From assembly GCF_041379045.1 (NCBI RefSeq), contig NZ_CP166871.1, forward strand, positions 2,852,001-2,916,000: a DNA stretch of 64,000 nt. Direction: 5' to 3'. A model generated the notes under the pieces. The model had not been told where the DNA came from. It saw only the letters and a list, made by a program, of their open reading frames with translations, and searched no databases. The stretch comes from Thalassotalea ponticola. Lineage in GTDB: Bacteria > Pseudomonadota > Gammaproteobacteria > Enterobacterales > Alteromonadaceae. The stretch's first letter is position 1. Each line of letters begins with the position of its first letter. Below are positions 34,045-42,557 of this stretch, in pieces. Made by a program: the position numbers and the translations under genes.

Positions 34045-35979
34045 TTACGATGACTTTCTCACCCGCAAATACCACTCACACAGCAAGCGAACTTGCTTTT
34101 GGGTATAGCCTTTCTCAACCATGCGCTCGACAAATTGATCGTGTTTTTTCTGATCTTCTGAAGAGGTTTTGGTATTGAAGGAAATAACAGGGAGCAAGTC
34201 TTCCGTGTTTGAAAACATTTTTTTCTCAATAACGGTACGCAGCTTTTCATAACTCGTCCACGCTGGGTTTTGACCATTGTTATTGGCTTTTGCGCGCAGT
34301 ACAAAATTAACAATTTCATTGCGAAAATCTTTTGGATTTGAAATACCTGCCGGTTTTTCAATTTTTTCTAACTCGTCATTTAATGCGCTTCGATCGAGAA
34401 TTTGTCCCGTATCAGAATCTCGGTACTCTTGGTCTTGAATCCAAAAGTCGGCGTAAACCACATAGCGATCAAAAATATTTTGACCGTATTCTGAGTACGA
34501 CTCTAAGTACGCGGTTTGAATTTCTTTGCCAATGAAATCAATGTACTGAGGTACCAAGTAGCCCTTTATAAACTCGAGATACTTATCGCTGGTTTCTTTT
34601 GGCAACTGTTCGCGTTCTATTTGCTGTTCAAGTACATAGAATAGATGCACCGGGTTAGCCGCGACTTCGCCGTGTTCAAAGTTAAACACCCGCGATAAAA
34701 TTTTGAAGGCAAAACGGGTAGATAAGCCACTCATTCCCTCGTCAACACCAGCGTAATCTCGGTACTCCTGATACGATTTAGCTTTGGGGTCAGTGTCTTT
34801 CAGTGTTTCCCCGTTGTACACTCGCATCTTCGAGTAAATACTTGAGTTTTCTGGTTCGACTAAGCGCGACAACACCGAAAACTGCGCCAGAATATCGAGC
34901 GTATTGGGAGCGCAACAGGCTTGGTATAACTCACTATTGGCCAATAATTTTTGATAAATTTTTATCTCTTCACTGACTCGTAAACAATACGGTACTTTGA
35001 CGATATAGACCCTATCGAGAAACGCTTCGTTATTTTTATTGTTGCGAAAACTTTGCCATTCTGATTCATTTGAATGGGCTAAGATAATGCCGTCAAATGG
35101 CAGAGCTGACAAACCTTCTGTCGGGTTGTAGTTACCTTCTTGCGTTGCCGTTAACAATGGGTGCAGCACCTTGATCGGCGCTTTAAACATTTCGACAAAT
35201 TCCATGATCCCCTGATTGGCTCGGCAAAGTGCTCCTGAGTAGCCGTAAGCATCTGGGTCATTTTGAGCAAAGTGCTCTAACCGACGAATATCGACTTTAC
35301 CAACCAACGACGAAATATCTTGGTTGTTATCATCACCCGGCTCTGTCTTAGCCACCGCAATTTGCGCCAAAATTGAGGGGTTGATTTTGACCACTTTAAA
35401 CTTAGAGATATCGCCACCAAACTCATTCAATCGCTTTGCCGCCCACGGCGACATAATGGTGTTTAAATAGCGCCCCGGAATATTGTATTCTTGTGTTAAA
35501 ATTTTACCGTCGCTATTGGCATCAAATAAGCAAAAGGGGTGATCGTTAACCGGTGACAGCTGATCATTGGCAGACAGCACGTAAATGGGTTGCTGTTGCA
35601 TAAGCGCCTTGAGTTTTTCGGCGAGCGACGATTTACCGCCCCCCACAGGTCCCAGTAAGTAAAGTACTTGTTTCTTTTCTTCTAGACCCTGACTGGCGTG
35701 GCGTAGATACGACACGATTTGTTCAATCGCCTCCTCCATACCAAAGAAATCTGAGAATGCAGGGTAGCGAGCAATAACCCGGTTTGAAAAAATGCGACTC
35801 ATAACCGGATCTTTTGCGGTATCGACCATCTCCGGCTCACCAATTGCCGCTAACATACGCTCGGCTGCATTGGCATAGGCCATTTTATCGTCACGACACA
35901 GATCCAAAAACTGCTGCAAGCTCATTTCCTCTTGCCTAGCAAGTTCATAACGACTCTGATAATGTTCAAAGATACTCAT
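34045..35979 (-). CDS. yeaG: PrkA-type serine protein kinase (YeaG)
   Basis: The 644 residues equal the length of E. coli YeaG. It has an AAA-like N-terminal domain with Walker A LLGPVGGGKSSLAEKL (Lys116) and the PrkA C-terminal region (MSGLSTRFAFKILSRVFNFE). PrkA/YeaG phosphorylates proteins on serine and supports adaptation to sustained nitrogen or nutrient starvation in E. coli. It is the first gene of the yeaG-yeaH-ycgB operon. I could not find a sigma-54 site on the correct strand upstream, although E. coli yeaG has one. Confidence 0.95.
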   Translation of the reverse strand: MSIFEHYQSRYELARQEEMSLQQFLDLCRDDKMAYANAAERMLAAIGEPEMVDTAKDPVMSRIFSNRVIARYPAFSDFFGMEEAIEQIVSYLRHASQGLEEKKQVLYLLGPVGGGKSSLAEKLKALMQQQPIYVLSANDQLSPVNDHPFCLFDANSDGKILTQEYNIPGRYLNTIMSPWAAKRLNEFGGDISKFKVVKINPSILAQIAVAKTEPGDDNNQDISSLVGKVDIRRLEHFAQNDPDAYGYSGALCRANQGIMEFVEMFKAPIKVLHPLLTATQEGNYNPTEGLSALPFDGIILAHSNESEWQSFRNNKNNEAFLDRVYIVKVPYCLRVSEEIKIYQKLLANSELYQACCAPNTLDILAQFSVLSRLVEPENSSIYSKMRVYNGETLKDTDPKAKSYQEYRDYAGVDEGMSGLSTRFAFKILSRVFNFEHGEVAANPVHLFYVLEQQIEREQLPKETSDKYLEFIKGYLVPQYIDFIGKEIQTAYLESYSEYGQNIFDRYVVYADFWIQDQEYRDSDTGQILDRSALNDELEKIEKPAGISNPKDFRNEIVNFVLRAKANNNGQNPAWTSYEKLRTVIEKKMFSNTEDLLPVISFNTKTSSEDQKKHDQFVERMVEKGYTQKQVRLLCEWYLRVRKSS

Positions 35980-36414
35980 AACGCCTCCATATGCGACTCG
36001 CTCTTCTTATTAATTAGAGAAGAAAAACTGCGTTAAGTTTGCAAATCAGCAATAAAATTATTTTGCGTTGCAAACACAAGCAGTACTTCTTTGTGTTACA
36101 AGGGGGTGATTACTCGTCCTTATTGATATCAAAAAGGGTAAGCAATTCATCTACCTGATAACTTAAACATGGCACAAAAGTTGAACTTGGCAAGTTTGTT
36201 GGAACGGAGAAAATAGCGAACAAGGCGCGGATTTTTATCGCAGCCAAGAAGGATATTGGCCTGCTGCACAGCAATTTTTTTTGTATACTACCTGACCAGA
36301 TAAGAGCTGCGATATTGTCAATGTAGGCTTAGCGCATCGGCCCAGTTGGAGACGGCAAGCCCACAGCGGTAATTTGGCGATTTTAACGCCGCTCTGTCGC
36401 TGTGGCGATGAGCG
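35980..36414. other. Gene-free region between yeaG and the DUF4097 gene
   Basis: This 435-base stretch has no supported protein gene. It must hold the yeaG promoter on the minus strand. On the plus strand it holds a sigma-54-like TGGCAC-N5-TTGAA (36170-36185). A stem GCAGCCAA / TTGGC-TGC follows (36240-36265), with a run of eight T near 36275, which is a possible small RNA unit. An inverted repeat near 36383-36419 may end transcription of the DUF4097 gene. Confidence 0.35.
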
Positions 36415-37386
36415 TTAACGCTTAGATAAATGCAGCTTACCACTAATGGTAGAGGCCTTGACCAAAGCGGAACCGTCGCCAAGTCGGGTATTTAATTCTT
36501 TAGAGTTGCGATAGCCCACTTTTTTTACTGCGGTACTGTCAAGATCATTGATAATCCGACCACCCGCACCGGCAACCGCGGTGATGTCGACACTGACGTC
36601 ATCAGCTAATGCCAGTGAAATGGGGCCATTAATCGACGATAGATTTAACAAGCTATCATCGGTTAATACCGCTGAGGTGATCAACGCACCATTGACCGAT
36701 GAAATATTGGCATTGACCGCCTTAGCTAAGTGCAATTTCATCGAACCAGAAACCACACTCGCGTTCACGTTTGAGGCTTCGGTTTGAGCGCGAATTTTAC
36801 CGCTTACCGCGCGATACTCCACTCGACCACGAGAACCTTGCTCATCAATCGAGCCGCTGACCGTCGACAAGCGAACATCGCCGGTTAATTGCTCAGCGAC
36901 AATATTGCCACTGACGGTTTCTAGCGTCACTTGTGAGCTTAATTTGTTAGCGGTAATGCTGCCACTCACCGTGTTAACTTGGGTATTCGATTGTAAATTT
37001 GTCAGTTCAAAGTCAGTTGATATGCCTTTGCCAATAACACTGGCACGGCTAGGCACTTTAATGAGCAAGTCGCTGCCACTTTGCTGATCGAGCCACGCTT
37101 CATTACCTAGTTGCTTTGGCATTTTAACTTCTATTCGCACATCCTTGCCGTTGACCGTGAAAACAAACTCGATCGCCTCGGGATCAAGGGTACCGGTGAC
37201 CTCGACTAGTTCACTATCGGTAGTGTGGACACTGACCTTACCGCGTAAGTTTTCAATCACAATGCGCGCATCTGCAGTCACCTTTTGGCTTTGTGATATT
37301 TGCTGAGCACGAGTGTCAGTCACCGTAAACAGCACGGTGTTTATCACTGCGAATAAGATCAGGTACCTTATTGACGTCACATTCAT
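36415..37386 (-). CDS. DUF4097-type secreted beta-repeat protein
   Basis: The 323-residue protein has a signal peptide ending in TDTRAQ. It then has a repetitive run of short strands with VSG and SVNG turns, such as VNTVSGSITAN, LETVSGNIVAE and LSTVSGSIDEQ. This is the DUF4097/adhesin-like right-handed beta-helix pattern. The family often sits beside ECF sigma and anti-sigma genes, as here. A periplasmic or surface location is inferred. ATG 37386 has AGAGAGAAAC upstream and starts the signal peptide. The longer frame to 37506 overlaps the previous gene. Confidence 0.75.
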   Translation of the reverse strand: MNVTSIRYLILFAVINTVLFTVTDTRAQQISQSQKVTADARIVIENLRGKVSVHTTDSELVEVTGTLDPEAIEFVFTVNGKDVRIEVKMPKQLGNEAWLDQQSGSDLLIKVPSRASVIGKGISTDFELTNLQSNTQVNTVSGSITANKLSSQVTLETVSGNIVAEQLTGDVRLSTVSGSIDEQGSRGRVEYRAVSGKIRAQTEASNVNASVVSGSMKLHLAKAVNANISSVNGALITSAVLTDDSLLNLSSINGPISLALADDVSVDITAVAGAGGRIINDLDSTAVKKVGYRNSKELNTRLGDGSALVKASTISGKLHLSKR

Positions 37387-37439
37387 TTGTTTCTCTCTTT
37401 TCAAGTCTATGTCAAGCTGGCGCTTGCTCGATGTTGTCG

Positions 37440-37970
37440 CTAAACCGACTGCCATTTGGGCTTGTATAATTGCTCGAGTAAACTCAGCTCTTGTTGCTGA
37501 GTCCAACGCAATAAATTCAACAAATCGGTATTGTTAGGATCGTCTTTTAATGCCTTTAAAATGGCTTGTTTAGCCGAGTCTATTTCAGTAAATTGTATTT
37601 GCATATCCGCTGGTAACTGACCTAAATCAGGTTCACCAAAGCGCACTAGCATCGCTTTTTTCTGCTGTTGATACTGAGTTTCAATCGACTCCAATGCGGC
37701 AAATTTTTGCCCTGCTTGGTCAGTTATTTGCTGTGGGCTAAACTGCCAAACGAAAAGCGCGCATACCAACAAAGAGGCTGCCCACGCTACCGGTATAACA
37801 AACCTTTGTCGCTGGCCTTTACCGCTTTGGTTGGCAGCTCGCTGCGGATATCGGTGTTGATGTTCAATCGCGTGTTCAATACCCGGCCACAAGTCTCTGC
37901 TCGGACGAATGTCTTTGTCGATAGCATTGACTTGCTGTTGAAGTTGTTCACGAGTCAGTTTTTCTGTCAT
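37440..37970 (-). CDS. Anti-sigma-factor-like membrane protein
   Basis: The 176-residue protein has a cytoplasmic N-terminal part of about 70 residues, one membrane helix (VIPVAWAASLLVCALFVWQF) and a periplasmic helical tail of about 85 residues. I do not see the zinc-binding HxxxCxxC motif of ZAS anti-sigma factors. Its role is inferred from position, because its ATG overlaps the stop of the ECF sigma gene (ATGA). Such coupling usually pairs a sigma factor with its membrane inhibitor. Confidence 0.65.
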   Translation of the reverse strand: MTEKLTREQLQQQVNAIDKDIRPSRDLWPGIEHAIEHQHRYPQRAANQSGKGQRQRFVIPVAWAASLLVCALFVWQFSPQQITDQAGQKFAALESIETQYQQQKKAMLVRFGEPDLGQLPADMQIQFTEIDSAKQAILKALKDDPNNTDLLNLLRWTQQQELSLLEQLYKPKWQSV

Positions 37971-38530
37971 GGTGATACCCACCCCTGCAATAGTTTACGC
38001 GCTCGGTGATAGTGTGATTTACTCGAGCCAACTGCGATGTTTAACATCTGCGCAATTTCTTCATGTCGATAGCCCTCTACCGCAAAGAGAACAAATACTA
38101 AACGCGCTTTTTCCGGAAGCCTCAATATCGCTTTATCAAGGTCCGATAAGTCTTCTATTTCTGCCGTTTCAGGCTCGACTAGGTGTTCGCTGTCGAGACT
38201 AAACACGCGTTGTAACCAGGATTTTTGTTTGCGCATATGAGACAGCACGGTATTGGTCGTCAACGCATACAGCCAAGTAGAGAATTTGGCCTCGCCGCGA
38301 AAGCTGTCTAGCTTTTGCCACGCTTGTACAAACGCTTCTTGGGTCACATCTTCGGCCTGTTCTCTATTAGAGAGCATGCGCAAGCACAAGCCATACACTC
38401 GCCCAAGGTGCAGTTGATATAATTTAGCAAATGCCTGTCGATCACCGTTTTTAGCGGCGGTGATTAATTCGGTTTCGTGCTTTTGAGCAAACAATTTGCG
38501 AGCGTCAATAATGGTATTTTGCGCCGACAC
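37967..38530 (-). CDS. ECF-type RNA polymerase sigma factor
   Basis: The 187-residue protein has sigma region 2 (FAKLYQLHLGRVYGLCLRML and AEDVTQEAFVQAWQKLDSF, with KFSTWLYALTTN) and region 4 (LPEKARLVFVLFAVEGYRHEEIAQML). Region 3 is missing, as expected for the ECF group. It should direct RNA polymerase to a small regulon, probably including its own operon. The start is GTG at 38530. The next gene overlaps it by four bases and encodes a likely membrane anti-sigma factor, and the DUF4097 gene follows. The signal is not known. Confidence 0.9.
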   Translation of the reverse strand: MSAQNTIIDARKLFAQKHETELITAAKNGDRQAFAKLYQLHLGRVYGLCLRMLSNREQAEDVTQEAFVQAWQKLDSFRGEAKFSTWLYALTTNTVLSHMRKQKSWLQRVFSLDSEHLVEPETAEIEDLSDLDKAILRLPEKARLVFVLFAVEGYRHEEIAQMLNIAVGSSKSHYHRARKLLQGWVSP

Positions 38531-38666
38531 ACCTGATCTCTTAGGTTAATATTTTACGGTTGTAACATTATGATGCATGCGTTGTTAAAAAGGTTTAAAT
38601 AAAATTTGCTTTTTTTTTGTGATATCTTGATCTGAGGCTAACAGTGATTTTGGATAGTGGAAGACA

Positions 38667-39422
38667 ATGAAAGTTAATTGCGATCTTGGTGAACACCCGA
38701 TAGATGAAGATAGCCCAGACGAAGCGCTTATGCCGTATATCGATATGGCTAACATAGCCTGTGGCGGACACGCTGGTGACGAGCACACCATGGCACAAGC
38801 CATTGAGTTGGCCGTGCAACAAAACGTGCTCATATGTGCGCACCCAAGTTATCCCGATAAAGAGAATTTTGGTCGTCTGTCGATGGCGATCAGTGAACAG
38901 CAACTCAAAGCCAGCCTAACAGAGCAGATAACGCGACTTTATCGCCTCGCCATTGCTCGTCAAGCAAGCATCTATTGCGTCAAACCACACGGCGCTCTGT
39001 ACAATGACATGATGCAAGATGAGGCAATATTTAACTGTATCTGTCAAACCGTTGCCGAGTTAAACCAACGGCTTAATGTCGATATGAAAGTAATGGCACA
39101 AGCTTTAGTTAACAATAAGGTTCAGCGTCGTATCGGTAAAAAATACAAACTCGACATTCTATTTGAGGCATTTGCCGACCGAGCCGTATTAAGTGATGGT
39201 CGATTGCAGCCCCGTACTCAACACAACGCGGTGATCACCGACCGAATCACCATCAAAAAACGCCTCCAACAGTTAGTTGTTCATGGCGAAATGACCACAG
39301 TAAACAGTGAAATTATTGATATCAATGCCGATACCGTTTGCTGTCACGGAGACAATCCCAATGCCGTAGAAATCGTCTCTACCGTACGCGATTTGCTAAC
39401 GGAGCTAAATGAGGATGGTTGA
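38667..39422 (+). CDS. pxpA: 5-oxoprolinase subunit A (LamB/YcsF family)
   Basis: The 251-residue protein starts MKVNCDLGEHPIDEDSPDEALMP and has the family segments ANIACGGHAGDEHTM, HPSYPDKENFGR and VKPHGALYNDMM. With PxpB and PxpC it hydrolyses 5-oxoproline to glutamate using ATP and removes this unavoidable damage product. The three genes are consecutive here in the order A, B, C. The end overlaps the next start by 14 bases. A GGAAGACA segment upstream of the ATG serves as ribosome binding site. Confidence 0.93.
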   Translation: MKVNCDLGEHPIDEDSPDEALMPYIDMANIACGGHAGDEHTMAQAIELAVQQNVLICAHPSYPDKENFGRLSMAISEQQLKASLTEQITRLYRLAIARQASIYCVKPHGALYNDMMQDEAIFNCICQTVAELNQRLNVDMKVMAQALVNNKVQRRIGKKYKLDILFEAFADRAVLSDGRLQPRTQHNAVITDRITIKKRLQQLVVHGEMTTVNSEIIDINADTVCCHGDNPNAVEIVSTVRDLLTELNEDG

Positions 39423-40167
39423 TTCAAGTCAGCGCCACTTCCCGTTGCGTTCGGTAGAAGCGGTCAATGAAACCAGCGTGTTATTTGTCTGGACAGATAT
39501 GATTGACAGCAACTTAAACCGTTACATCCAACAAGTAAGACGCTCGTTGACTGAGCAAAACGGCACTATTATCGACGATATCGTTTGCGCCTACAGCTCC
39601 TTAATGGTGTACCTCAAACCTCCCTCTATTGCCACCGCAACTCTAGTAGAAAGGCTGAAGCAGCAAGTTATGGGCTGTGACCCACAACAATCTGGCTTTA
39701 GTACGCGCAGTATCAGGCATCACCGCATCCCCGTCTATTACGGCGAGGACGCCGGTTGGGATCTCGCCGATATCAGTCAACAAACGGGGATGACAATAGA
39801 GCAAATCATCAGCTGCCACACAAACACCTCCTATCAGGTGTTTGCCAACGGGTTTTTGCCGGGTTTTGCCTATCTCGGTGTAGTTAATCAACAACTGCAA
39901 TTACCCCGTAAGAAAACACCGAGAACCGCAATTCCAAGCGGTGGCGTTGCCATTGCCGAGCAGCAAACCGCCATTTATCCATCAACATCACCGGGGGGAT
40001 GGTTGATCATAGGGCAAACGCCGTTTCAATTGCTCGATTACCGTGACTGTCCGGCCAAACCAATCTTACAAGGCGGTGACCAAGTCTCGTTTTACTCGGT
40101 AACTAAGCAACAATTTGAACAACTTGGCGGCCGCGTCTGCCTAGTTGACGATACACACCATCGCTAG
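39409..40167 (+). CDS. pxpB: 5-oxoprolinase subunit B (KipI-like)
   Basis: The 252-residue protein carries the carboxyltransferase-domain subunit 1 motifs: IPVYYGEDAGWDLADIS, FLPGFAYLGVV and PRKKTPRTAIPSGGVAIA, then STSPGGWLIIGQTP. In Bacillus the homologue KipI inhibits a sporulation kinase, but together with PxpA and PxpC the likely role is 5-oxoprolinase. The start ATG overlaps the end of pxpA, which implies translational coupling. Confidence 0.92.
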   Translation: MRMVDSSQRHFPLRSVEAVNETSVLFVWTDMIDSNLNRYIQQVRRSLTEQNGTIIDDIVCAYSSLMVYLKPPSIATATLVERLKQQVMGCDPQQSGFSTRSIRHHRIPVYYGEDAGWDLADISQQTGMTIEQIISCHTNTSYQVFANGFLPGFAYLGVVNQQLQLPRKKTPRTAIPSGGVAIAEQQTAIYPSTSPGGWLIIGQTPFQLLDYRDCPAKPILQGGDQVSFYSVTKQQFEQLGGRVCLVDDTHHR

Positions 40168-40179
40168 GACGAGATAGTC

Positions 40180-41223
40180 ATGACGGTAACCGTGACCCGA
40201 TGCACAACCAATGCGCTTATCCAGACCTTGAGTAATAGCCAGTATCAACACTGGGGCTACAGCGAAGGCGGAGCCATGGATGAATACGCGTTTATGTGGG
40301 CTAATCGTTTACTCAACAATGCCATTGATAGCGCGGCACTTGAGATAACACTGGGTCAATTGCAATTGTACTTTGAGCGCGATTGCTACATAGCGATAAC
40401 TGGCGCCGATTGCGCTGCTTATAAAAGCTCAGCGAGTCAAAGTGGCACGCAAACGGTGGGTAATTGGCAAGTCAGTGCGATGTCTGCAGGCGAGACGCTG
40501 ACCTTAAAGATGCCCAAACAGGGGTTGAGAACCTACATTGCATTTGCCTCAGGTATCAGGCGGGTGATCACAGCGTCAATATCAGCTCAATCAACATCAA
40601 CATCATCAGCCAAGGTGAATCGAGACAACACTGGCAACAAGGACACTCGTGCTACAGATATAGACGACTTGCCATCACCGATGATCGAAAACTCTTTGGC
40701 GAGCCATGTAATTAATCGACAGCCACTTGTGCCTAATTGCAAGCTTATCATTAATCAACCAAGCCAAACCGTGGTTAAGCGCTGCGTCAACCGTCAATAC
40801 ATCAGCAATTATCAACAAGTAACCGACCACGATCAAACCATTGACTACGTGCCAAGTACTCTAGCCAAACAACAGGGCAAGGACTTTGGTTTAACTTTTG
40901 GCCAACAAGTCTATGTGATAGACAGCGCGTCTAATCGGATGGGTTATCGATTACGGGGCCAGGCGTTAACGATAAATCACCAACAACGCCTATCAACCCC
41001 AACCAGTTTAGGGGCTATTCAGCTACCTGCGGATGGGCAACCGATAGTATTACTCAAAGACCGACAAACCATTGGCGGTTACCCCGTACTTGGCTGTGTT
41101 ACCCGTCAAAGTACCTGGCAACTAGCACAAATGCGCCCGGGTCAAGCCGTGCGCTTTCAGGCCGTAACCGCAGCGCACGCATGTGAACAGCTAAATCAGC
41201 TCTACCAATTTTTCTTTTCTTGA
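40180..41223 (+). CDS. pxpC: 5-oxoprolinase subunit C (KipA-like)
   Basis: The 347-residue protein has the carboxyltransferase-domain subunit 2 motifs: YQHWGYSEGGAMDEYAFMWAN at the start, VIDSASNRMGYRLRGQAL in the middle, and LKDRQTIGGYPVLGCV near the end. Between about residues 125 and 190 there is an extra low-complexity, Ser/Thr-rich insert (ISAQSTSTSSAKVNRDNTGN) that I do not expect in the family. The C-terminus overlaps the convergent DUF454 gene by 22 bases. It forms an operon with pxpA and pxpB. Confidence 0.9.
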   Translation: MTVTVTRCTTNALIQTLSNSQYQHWGYSEGGAMDEYAFMWANRLLNNAIDSAALEITLGQLQLYFERDCYIAITGADCAAYKSSASQSGTQTVGNWQVSAMSAGETLTLKMPKQGLRTYIAFASGIRRVITASISAQSTSTSSAKVNRDNTGNKDTRATDIDDLPSPMIENSLASHVINRQPLVPNCKLIINQPSQTVVKRCVNRQYISNYQQVTDHDQTIDYVPSTLAKQQGKDFGLTFGQQVYVIDSASNRMGYRLRGQALTINHQQRLSTPTSLGAIQLPADGQPIVLLKDRQTIGGYPVLGCVTRQSTWQLAQMRPGQAVRFQAVTAAHACEQLNQLYQFFFS

Positions 41224-41588
41224 TGAGACGGACAGGTGGGTAGTGAATAAACCACATAAAAACCGATAACCAGCAATATCAACACAGCCAGTTTTGCGTA
41301 TCCCCACGGCACCGCGAAGACAAGCGAAGTACCGCCAAAGAGCACGATCGACAGCAAAGCAATGTACTTAGATTTTCGTTCAATACAACGGTTGTTTTGC
41401 CAATTATCAATCAGCGGACCAAATAATTTATTGTTCAGCAACCATTGGTGACAGGTGCGCGACGAGCGAGCAAAACACGCGCCTGCGACCAAGAGAAACG
41501 GCGTGGTAGGCAGTACCGGTAAAATGACCCCAAGCACTGCCAGCACAACAAAACCCCAACCAACTGCCATGTAGAGATAACGGCGCAT
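41202..41588 (-). CDS. DUF454 family inner-membrane protein (YbaN-like)
   Basis: The 128-residue protein has the DUF454 signature: LGVILPVLPTTPFLLVAGACFARSS near the N-terminus, HQWLLNNKLFGPLIDNW, and then two more membrane helices. The function of the family is not established. It lies 12 bases after the DUF1456 gene on the same strand. Its 3' end overlaps the end of pxpC on the other strand. Confidence 0.85.
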   Translation of the reverse strand: MRRYLYMAVGWGFVVLAVLGVILPVLPTTPFLLVAGACFARSSRTCHQWLLNNKLFGPLIDNWQNNRCIERKSKYIALLSIVLFGGTSLVFAVPWGYAKLAVLILLVIGFYVVYSLPTCPSHQEKKNW

Positions 41589-41600
41589 GGCGAACTCAGA

Positions 41601-42074
41601 CTAGCGCCACGGGTTATTGTCGTGATATTTAATCTGCATCCCCTTTAAAAAGTTACGCAGAAATTGATCTTTGCACTGACGGTAATGTTTGTGCTCGGCT
41701 TTTCTAAAAAACGCATTGATCTCCGATTTACCCGCGCTGATCCCCGCCAGTTTTAACAATTCAATCATATCGACATCCGTTAAATTTAAGGCGATTTTAA
41801 GTTTGCGTAAAATAATATTGTTGTTCAATTTCTTTTCTGGTTTGGGTTGCTCGCCATCGCGTTTACCGCGATGGGTGTTGATTAAGCCATTTAAGAAAAG
41901 CGCCAGCATAGGGTCCGTTAAGTTAACGAACTTAGGATCGTCATCTTTGCGTAACCAATGATGTAACGTCGCTAACTCAACGCTGCTTTGTGCACTGGCG
42001 AATATAGACAACATGTCGGCATCGCTATAGCTGAATATGTAGCGGATACGGCGCAAAATATCGTTATTTGTCAT
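41601..42074 (-). CDS. DUF1456 family protein (YehS-like)
   Basis: The 157-residue protein is made of two related halves, each starting with a form of NNDILRRIRYIFSYSDADM or NNIILRKLKIALNLTDVDM. The pattern LHHWLRKDDDPKF in the first half is typical of DUF1456/YehS. The protein is cytoplasmic and helical, with no known function. It lies 21 bases after the DUF971 gene and 12 bases before the DUF454 gene, so these three small genes probably share a transcript. Confidence 0.85.
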   Translation of the reverse strand: MTNNDILRRIRYIFSYSDADMLSIFASAQSSVELATLHHWLRKDDDPKFVNLTDPMLALFLNGLINTHRGKRDGEQPKPEKKLNNNIILRKLKIALNLTDVDMIELLKLAGISAGKSEINAFFRKAEHKHYRQCKDQFLRNFLKGMQIKYHDNNPWR

Positions 42075-42095
42075 AGTAGTAAGTACTAACCCAGG

Positions 42096-42458
42096 TTAAA
42101 CTTGTTTGATCTCGATTAAAGCTTCTCGACTTAAACCGTGTGCGTGTAATTGATGCACGTAGTGCTGCCACAAGCGCTCGCGATTGTGAGCGTACTCACT
42201 GAGCAATTGAGCGCTGTATACAGCTTCGTGTTGATCGTCAAAGTGCAAGCGAAACCCGTGCTTGCCCAACGGCTCTACGGCGCGAACAACGACTTGCTTT
42301 TTATTACTGACCGGTGGCTTATTGGCATTTGCTTTATTACTTTGCTCACTCGGCGAATAACACCGCAAGAACTCGTAACTCAGCTGTTGTTCAAAGCCAT
42401 CGTCAAAGTGCAAATAGAGCATTTTAGTGCGATGATTTAATTGTATTGATGTAATCAC
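42096..42458 (-). CDS. DUF971 domain protein
   Basis: The 120-residue product has the DUF971 pattern: IQLNHRTKMLYLHFDDG, a linker, and then VRAVEPLGKHGFRLHFDDQH followed by a C-terminal helix. The fold is shared with the N-terminal domain of gamma-butyrobetaine hydroxylase and is found in some iron-sulfur assembly factors. I chose GTG 42458, which has GAGGG six bases before it. An in-frame ATG at 42494 overlaps a TATAAT-like element (42498-42493) and sits on the hslU terminator. It follows hslVU, a common arrangement. Confidence 0.75.
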   Translation of the reverse strand: MITSIQLNHRTKMLYLHFDDGFEQQLSYEFLRCYSPSEQSNKANANKPPVSNKKQVVVRAVEPLGKHGFRLHFDDQHEAVYSAQLLSEYAHNRERLWQHYVHQLHAHGLSREALIEIKQV

Positions 42459-42499
42459 AAATACCCTCACTGTTGACACCTCAATTGTCACCATTATAC

Positions 42500-42537
42500 A
42501 AAAAAAAGAGCAATATCGGACAGATATCGCTCTTTTT
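42500..42537. terminator. Terminator downstream of hslU
   Basis: AAAAAAGAGC-AATATC and GATATC-GCTCTTTTTT form a long stem with a five-base loop, with T runs on the minus strand. It lies about 20 bases after the hslU stop. Confidence 0.85.
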
Positions 42538-42557
42538 TATTAGTCGCTTAAACGTCT

